Origin: JACRPI01 sp964385055
GTDB taxonomy: Archaea; Nanobdellota; Nanobdellia; Woesearchaeales; DSVV01
Direction: 5' to 3'
DNA: 26,666 nt
NCBI GenBank assembly: GCA_964385055.1
Contig: CAYLMH010000018.1
Span: forward strand, 1 to 26,666
A program made the position numbers and the translations under genes. The notes beneath the pieces are model-generated. The model made no database searches and was not told where the DNA came from. It saw only the letters and a program-made list of their open reading frames with translations. Positions 22,713-26,666 of this stretch are shown piece by piece (position 1 is the first letter of the stretch; each line of letters begins with the position of its first letter).

Positions 22713-24806
22713 TTACTTGCATTTAATCCCAAAAATAACATTTATTTTTCCGCCATATTCTCCTAAAACAGATCTATATTTTTCTCGAATAGTCTCCACT
22801 TCTACACCATTATAACACTCAATGTCACATCCAATTGTTTGCAAATATTTTTGTGCTAATGCAAGTCCTATTTTTTCAGAGCGTTCGTCTCGTCGTGCTC
22901 CCCCTTTCTCTCCTATTTTGAACATTCCTATTCTCTCTGCAGGAGAAACTTCAGGTCCAGTATTTGCTTCATATATGATTCTTTCTGCTTCATCATACCA
23001 TATAACAATCGCGTTCCCGTCTTTATTTATACTCCTTTTTATCGCATCAATACCATTCTGTACGCAATTCTCGATTGTCTCTTCAAGAAGTTTTTTATTT
23101 CCCTTCACTCTTTGTCCTTCATGCGCATATGCTCTTATTGTTACAGTAGTTGTTTCAAAGTGTTTTCTGACTTCGTCTATAATTTCATAAAGAGAAATGC
23201 TTTCTATTTCTTTATATCCGCTTCCTTCTGCAATTCTTGGAATCTCCCTGATTCTTTCAAATAATGCTTGAATTCCCATATTCATTCTTTCATATCCTTT
23301 ATCCATTTCTTCTACATGGTCTAAGAATAGCATAACCTCAGTATCTCCTTTTCTTTCTTCTCGCAATCTTTGCATTGCTTCCCGAACGATATTACCACTT
23401 CTTGATACAATCTTATCTTCATATTCTCCAATCATCATTCTAAACTCTCTTCTTCTTAGTGCTTCAATCGGTGCTTGTCGGTTCTCGGTGAGTTCTGCAT
23501 TTAACCGACTCATAGCTGCTTGATATGCACTAAACCTCTCTCCGTACGCCTGTTCGTGCTTTTCTCTTTCAGGAGGGAGTGGAATCACCCGCGTCGCTTT
23601 TATCGCTCCACGATGTGCATGGTAAAATCTGTCCTCTTCTTTTGTTGTTGTCTCACGAAGCGCTCTAAATATCTCTTCTTCATTGAAGTACAACTGCTCT
23701 ATTACTCGAGAAATCATTCTTCCTGCATTTTTGACATGATGCGCAACAGAATGACTAAGATTTTTCAAATCACCAAGACCTGCAAGAACAGCTTCTGCTC
23801 GAGCAACTATCGCTGCTTGCTCTCTTTCTGTTCTTTTTGCTTTTACTGCTGCAAGCGCATAAATAGGTGTTGTTGCTGTGCTTAATCGATCTTCCAGATA
23901 TGCTGTTCTCCACGCACTCCCTTTTCTCTGCATCATTAGATCAACCGCATCTCCAATATTTGCAGTAAGGATTCTTCCTCGTCTATGCAAAGGATAATAG
24001 ATGGTGATTGCTGCTTCTCCTTCGGGGTTACCTGTTATTTTTATTTCTTCAAGCCGCTGTGCGCGTAAAATGCTTCCTCCTACAAGCGCACCCATTGTTG
24101 TTGCGACGTCTCTTCTACATATAGCATCAACTATTTCTTGTACTTTTCTTTCACCTATTCCTTGTTTTCGAACGACACTCTCTAAATCTTCTAACGCTGC
24201 TCTGTCCTGATTCCTCTGAAATGTTACTGCCATTAATCTTCTTTCTTTGTCAAAAATAGGCGATCCAATAGTTTCCATTTTTGTGACTGTATTCAATTTT
24301 TGTCCGTATTTGTTTACATTGTTAATAAGGTCTTCTATCCTTAAATATCCGGATTGCATGACTACGAGTGGATGCGCGACTAATGAATAAACCCCTAGAA
24401 GAAATGGAAACATTGTCGGTGTTATTGTTGGAATTTCTTCTTCTTTTGCTTTTTTCTCTTTTTCCAGTGCAACTCGTGCTTCTTCGAGAACTATTTCATA
24501 CAATGCCCAAGGAATCATACGCGGTTTCCAAGGGAGTGGTCCAGGCGAAAGGCGCTCTTTTATTTTTTCTTCATCCCATCCTTCTTTTCTTGCGATGTGT
24601 TCTTCTATTACTTTTGCTAAGATGTCTTCTTTCCCGCCTGCGTCTCTATACATATCTAAAATTCCATATACATACTGCGCAGAGACTTGTTCAGGCATTG
24701 CTCCCGGATCATACATAAGACCTTCAAATGCAGAAAGAATATCTATTTCAGGCACTTCAATGGGAAGAATTGTTCTGTTTTCATCTGCTGCTTCGAACAT
24801 TCTCAT
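22713..24806 (-). CDS. Histidine-kinase-like sensor protein
   Basis: The 697-residue protein ends in a GHKL ATPase domain: N-box IENCVQNGIDAI with N584, G1 box EANTGPEV (N615 where Asp is usual, G617), and G2 box EKIGLALAQKYLQTIGCDIE (645-664). The phosphorylated His is unclear. H356 in LSHSVAHHVKNAG fits an H-x-x-K-N box but lies 228 residues before N584, about twice the normal distance, while the helix pair directly before the ATPase (450-522) has no evident H-box. The N-terminal 320 residues have no recognised sensor fold; residues 130-150 (hydrophobic, with Pro and His) could be one membrane helix or a buried helix. Probable partner: the receiver protein at 21165-22652. Confidence 0.75.
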   Translation of the reverse strand: MRMFEAADENRTILPIEVPEIDILSAFEGLMYDPGAMPEQVSAQYVYGILDMYRDAGGKEDILAKVIEEHIARKEGWDEEKIKERLSPGPLPWKPRMIPWALYEIVLEEARVALEKEKKAKEEEIPTITPTMFPFLLGVYSLVAHPLVVMQSGYLRIEDLINNVNKYGQKLNTVTKMETIGSPIFDKERRLMAVTFQRNQDRAALEDLESVVRKQGIGERKVQEIVDAICRRDVATTMGALVGGSILRAQRLEEIKITGNPEGEAAITIYYPLHRRGRILTANIGDAVDLMMQRKGSAWRTAYLEDRLSTATTPIYALAAVKAKRTEREQAAIVARAEAVLAGLGDLKNLSHSVAHHVKNAGRMISRVIEQLYFNEEEIFRALRETTTKEEDRFYHAHRGAIKATRVIPLPPEREKHEQAYGERFSAYQAAMSRLNAELTENRQAPIEALRRREFRMMIGEYEDKIVSRSGNIVREAMQRLREERKGDTEVMLFLDHVEEMDKGYERMNMGIQALFERIREIPRIAEGSGYKEIESISLYEIIDEVRKHFETTTVTIRAYAHEGQRVKGNKKLLEETIENCVQNGIDAIKRSINKDGNAIVIWYDEAERIIYEANTGPEVSPAERIGMFKIGEKGGARRDERSEKIGLALAQKYLQTIGCDIECYNGVEVETIREKYRSVLGEYGGKINVIFGIKCK

Positions 24807-24825
24807 TAAGAGAAGGTAAGGAAGT

Positions 24826-24838
24826 TCTTTTTTTAAAG
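24826..24838 (-). promoter_or_regulatory. TATA box for the kinase gene
   Basis: On the minus strand CTTTAAAAAAAGA is centred about 27 bases before ATG 24806, indicating a leaderless mRNA. It is identical over 13 bases to the box before the receiver gene. Confidence 0.55.
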
Positions 24839-24874
24839 ATGCTTGTTACATTTCTGCACTTCACTGTCATAACA

Positions 24875-24883
24875 TTTATATAT
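24875..24883 (+). promoter_or_regulatory. TATA box for the PaaK-like gene
   Basis: TTTATATAT is centred 26 bases before ATG 24905. It decides for this start over an in-frame ATG at 24728, which would overlap the divergent kinase gene. Confidence 0.6.
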
Positions 24884-24904
24884 CATTTTACGACAAAAAT
24901 ACTC

Positions 24905-26452
24905 ATGCTCTCTTCCGTTGTGAAACGTTTACCATTGCCGCTTCTTGATCGTATTCATTCTTTCATTCTCAATGATTATACGCGAACACTGCACTTTGTT
25001 AATGGCACAGACCCTCAAGTTTTTCACGAAATTGGGAACAAAAAAGTCGTGCAGACCTTTCAGCACGCTGCCGCAACAGTTCCCGCGTATCAGCAGTTTC
25101 TCAAGAAAAGTAATATTGATCCAAAAACGATCAAAACTGCTGATGACTTTGTTCGTCTTGTTCCGCAGACAGATAAAGAAAATTACATTAAAAAATATCC
25201 TATGGAACAGCGCTGTGTCTCAGGCAAATTCCCGAAATTTGGGAATATTGATGAAAGCGGTGGCACAAGCGGAAAAGCTGCAAACTGGATTCGCTCTGTT
25301 CAGGAAAACGCGCTGCTCAGCACTGTCGCTCAATTTGAGTTTGAATATATTTACAATGTCAGTCAACGCAATGTGATTGTGCTGAGCGCATGGTCTTGCG
25401 GACCTTGGGCAACAGGCATTAAATTCTGTCAACTTATGCAGCAATACACGCTTGTCAAGAATACAGGACCAAACGTAAAAAATATTGTCGAAACACTTCA
25501 TGATTTTGGTCCACATTATGAGTATATTATTGCGGGCTATCCTCCATTCCTCAAGAAATTTGTTGATGAAGCAGGTATTGATTTCAGCAAATACACTCTT
25601 CATCTTCTCACTGGTGGAGAAGGAAGTTCTGTGCAATGGAAAGAGTATCTTCACAAACGCATTGGAAATAATTCTATTATTGTTTCTTCGTATGGCGCTT
25701 CGGATATTGACATTGGTGTTGGGTTTGAGACTCCTTTCTGCAGTTTTGTCCGCGCACTTCTCGTCAAAAATCATGAACTCCGCTCTGCACTTTTTGGTGA
25801 CCTTCCTACTCTTCCGATGCTCTTTCAATATAATCCGATGATGCATTACATTACGCAGACGTACAACAAAGACTTAGGAAAACAAGAATACACTATTACG
25901 TTCCTTGACACTGCTGTTGCAAGCCCTAAGGTTCGCTACAATCTTCATGATGAAGGTGGCATCTTTCGCTATAACGAGTTCACGGAACTCCTTCAGCGAT
26001 ATGAACCTTCTTATTACGACCATTATATGAAAAAACATGCTGCGTGGCACATTCTCAAACTCCCTTTCCTTTTTGTCGCAGGACGAAGCGATGGTACTAT
26101 CTCTCTTGATGGCGCAAACGTGTATCCTGAGCAGATTGAGGCAGGAATCATTAAAGCTGGATTGCAAAAGAAAACTGCTGCATTTTTTATCTATAAGGCA
26201 ACTGGAAAAAACCATAATGAACGATTTACTGTTGCGCTTCAGTTGAAAAAAGGAGTGCGGAAAAATTCTGCTCTCAACAAAAAATATCAACGCGCAATTC
26301 TTGCTGCGTTGCTTGATCTTAACCCTGACTTTGCAGAAAGTTATCGTTGCAACAAACACTTATGTCTTCCTGACATTCATTTGTATGCTTTTGATTCTCC
26401 ACTTTTTGCAAATGACGATGATGCGGTTAAGATTAAATACGTAAAACAATAA
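24905..26452 (+). CDS. Adenylate-forming enzyme of the PaaK / coenzyme F390 synthetase type
   Basis: This 515-residue protein has ANL-superfamily motifs: the phosphate-binding loop ESGGTSGKAANW (117-128), VSSYGASDIDIGVGFE (260-275), LTGGEGSS (235-242) and the hinge region AGRSDGTISLDGANVYPEQI (392-411) before the mobile C-terminal domain. The segment VVQTFQHAAATVPAYQQFLK near the N-terminus is typical of phenylacetate-CoA ligase relatives. It should activate a carboxylate as an acyl-adenylate; the acceptor and substrate are unknown. It stands alone, divergent from the kinase gene. A double stem-loop lies just downstream. Confidence 0.88.
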   Translation: MLSSVVKRLPLPLLDRIHSFILNDYTRTLHFVNGTDPQVFHEIGNKKVVQTFQHAAATVPAYQQFLKKSNIDPKTIKTADDFVRLVPQTDKENYIKKYPMEQRCVSGKFPKFGNIDESGGTSGKAANWIRSVQENALLSTVAQFEFEYIYNVSQRNVIVLSAWSCGPWATGIKFCQLMQQYTLVKNTGPNVKNIVETLHDFGPHYEYIIAGYPPFLKKFVDEAGIDFSKYTLHLLTGGEGSSVQWKEYLHKRIGNNSIIVSSYGASDIDIGVGFETPFCSFVRALLVKNHELRSALFGDLPTLPMLFQYNPMMHYITQTYNKDLGKQEYTITFLDTAVASPKVRYNLHDEGGIFRYNEFTELLQRYEPSYYDHYMKKHAAWHILKLPFLFVAGRSDGTISLDGANVYPEQIEAGIIKAGLQKKTAAFFIYKATGKNHNERFTVALQLKKGVRKNSALNKKYQRAILAALLDLNPDFAESYRCNKHLCLPDIHLYAFDSPLFANDDDAVKIKYVKQ

Positions 26453-26467
26453 TTCTTTGTCGTATTG

Positions 26468-26552
26468 ATAATTCCACTAATCATATTACATTTGGTGGAA
26501 TTATTAATATCTTGAATTCCATTTCATGAAGTAAGATCATTAATGGAATTCA
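26468..26552 (+). repeat. Double stem-loop after the PaaK-like gene
   Basis: ATAATTCCAC (26468-26477) pairs with GTGGAATTAT (26495-26504), extendable to 13 pairs with one G-T. TGAATTCCATT (26513-26523) pairs with AATGGAATTCA (26542-26552). Both stems contain AATTCCA, so four copies of the same heptamer, in alternating orientation, occur in 85 bases. It lies 16 bases after the stop and 10 bases before the next gene's TATA box. A termination, processing or protein-binding role is possible. Confidence 0.55.
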
Positions 26553-26561
26553 GGATAACTC

Positions 26562-26569
26562 TTATAAAT
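26562..26569 (+). promoter_or_regulatory. TATA box for the gene starting at 26591
   Basis: TTATAAAT is centred 25 bases before ATG 26591, which supports this short partial reading frame as a real leaderless gene. Confidence 0.55.
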
Positions 26570-26590
26570 GTGAACACTCTTAATGTATCA

Positions 26591-26666
26591 ATGGTCAAAA
26601 AGCAAAAGAAGAAACAAAAAAAAGCTTCTCTGAAAAAAAGGCTCTTTCACGTTTTCCTCTTCCTTA
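26591..26666 (+). CDS. Start of a basic, probably membrane-attached protein (truncated by window edge)
   Basis: Only 25 codons are visible: MVKKQKKKQKKASLKKRLFH then VFLFL. A strongly Lys-rich N-terminus followed by the start of a hydrophobic stretch fits a protein with a cytoplasmic tail and a first membrane segment or signal anchor. The ATG is supported by the TATA box 25 bases upstream. The family cannot be judged. Confidence 0.55.
   Translation, partial: MVKKQKKKQKKASLKKRLFHVFLFL

Noticed and set aside
24728..24904. Longer start for the PaaK-like gene at 24728
   Set aside because: It would overlap the start of the divergent kinase gene and precede the TATA box at 24875-24883.

Overview
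The window looks like chromosomal DNA of an archaeon, most probably a DPANN lineage of the Woesearchaeota/Pacearchaeota kind. Reasons: the archaeal ribosomal protein order L3-L4-L23-L2, RtcB with archease, a tRNA-Arg(TCT) with an intron after position 37, tRNAs without encoded CCA, AT-rich DNA, and TATA boxes that very often lie 25-29 bases before the start codon (leaderless mRNAs). The lineage is an inference; no rRNA is present to confirm it.

Layout. 1-2711 (-): ribosomal genes L3, L4, L23 and the first 193 codons of L2, preceded by a 334-base intergenic region with three stem-loops. 3046-7646: two paralogous small proteins resembling degenerate response-regulator receiver domains (REC-A, REC-B), each tied to a dispersed repeat (R1, R2, R3); between them a divergent ATP-dependent DNA ligase-like gene, an unknown 376-residue gene and the split tRNA-Arg; REC-B sits between tRNA-Arg and tRNA-Cys. 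7654-11164 (-): HAD phosphatase, an unknown protein, an APH-type kinase and an inositol-monophosphatase-family enzyme. 11259-15337: metallophosphoesterase (+), a tiny membrane protein, RtcB RNA ligase, an extended uracil-phosphoribosyltransferase-like protein, and archease (last four on -). 15431-20156 (+): three predicted lipoproteins, two being tandem paralogs of 156 residues and the third a 1228-residue surface protein with nine Ig-like modules. 20215-20476: tRNA-Thr(TGT) and two long inverted repeats. 20480-24806 (-): an unknown protein, then a receiver-domain protein and a histidine-kinase-like protein that form a probable two-component pair. 24905-26452 (+): a PaaK/F390-synthetase-like adenylate-forming enzyme. 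26591-end: start of a basic, probably membrane-attached protein.

How the genes may work together. RtcB and archease would join the exons of the intron-containing tRNA-Arg in this same window. The kinase and receiver proteins share an identical 13-base promoter core and probably signal together; the two small receiver-like proteins show that receiver folds have been reused here. The points most worth pursuing are the receiver protein whose C-terminal half looks like a kinase core without its ATP-binding residues, the R-repeat/REC cassette between tRNA genes, and double stem-loop elements found after three different genes, one of which looks like a precise 56-base insertion flanked by GATA.
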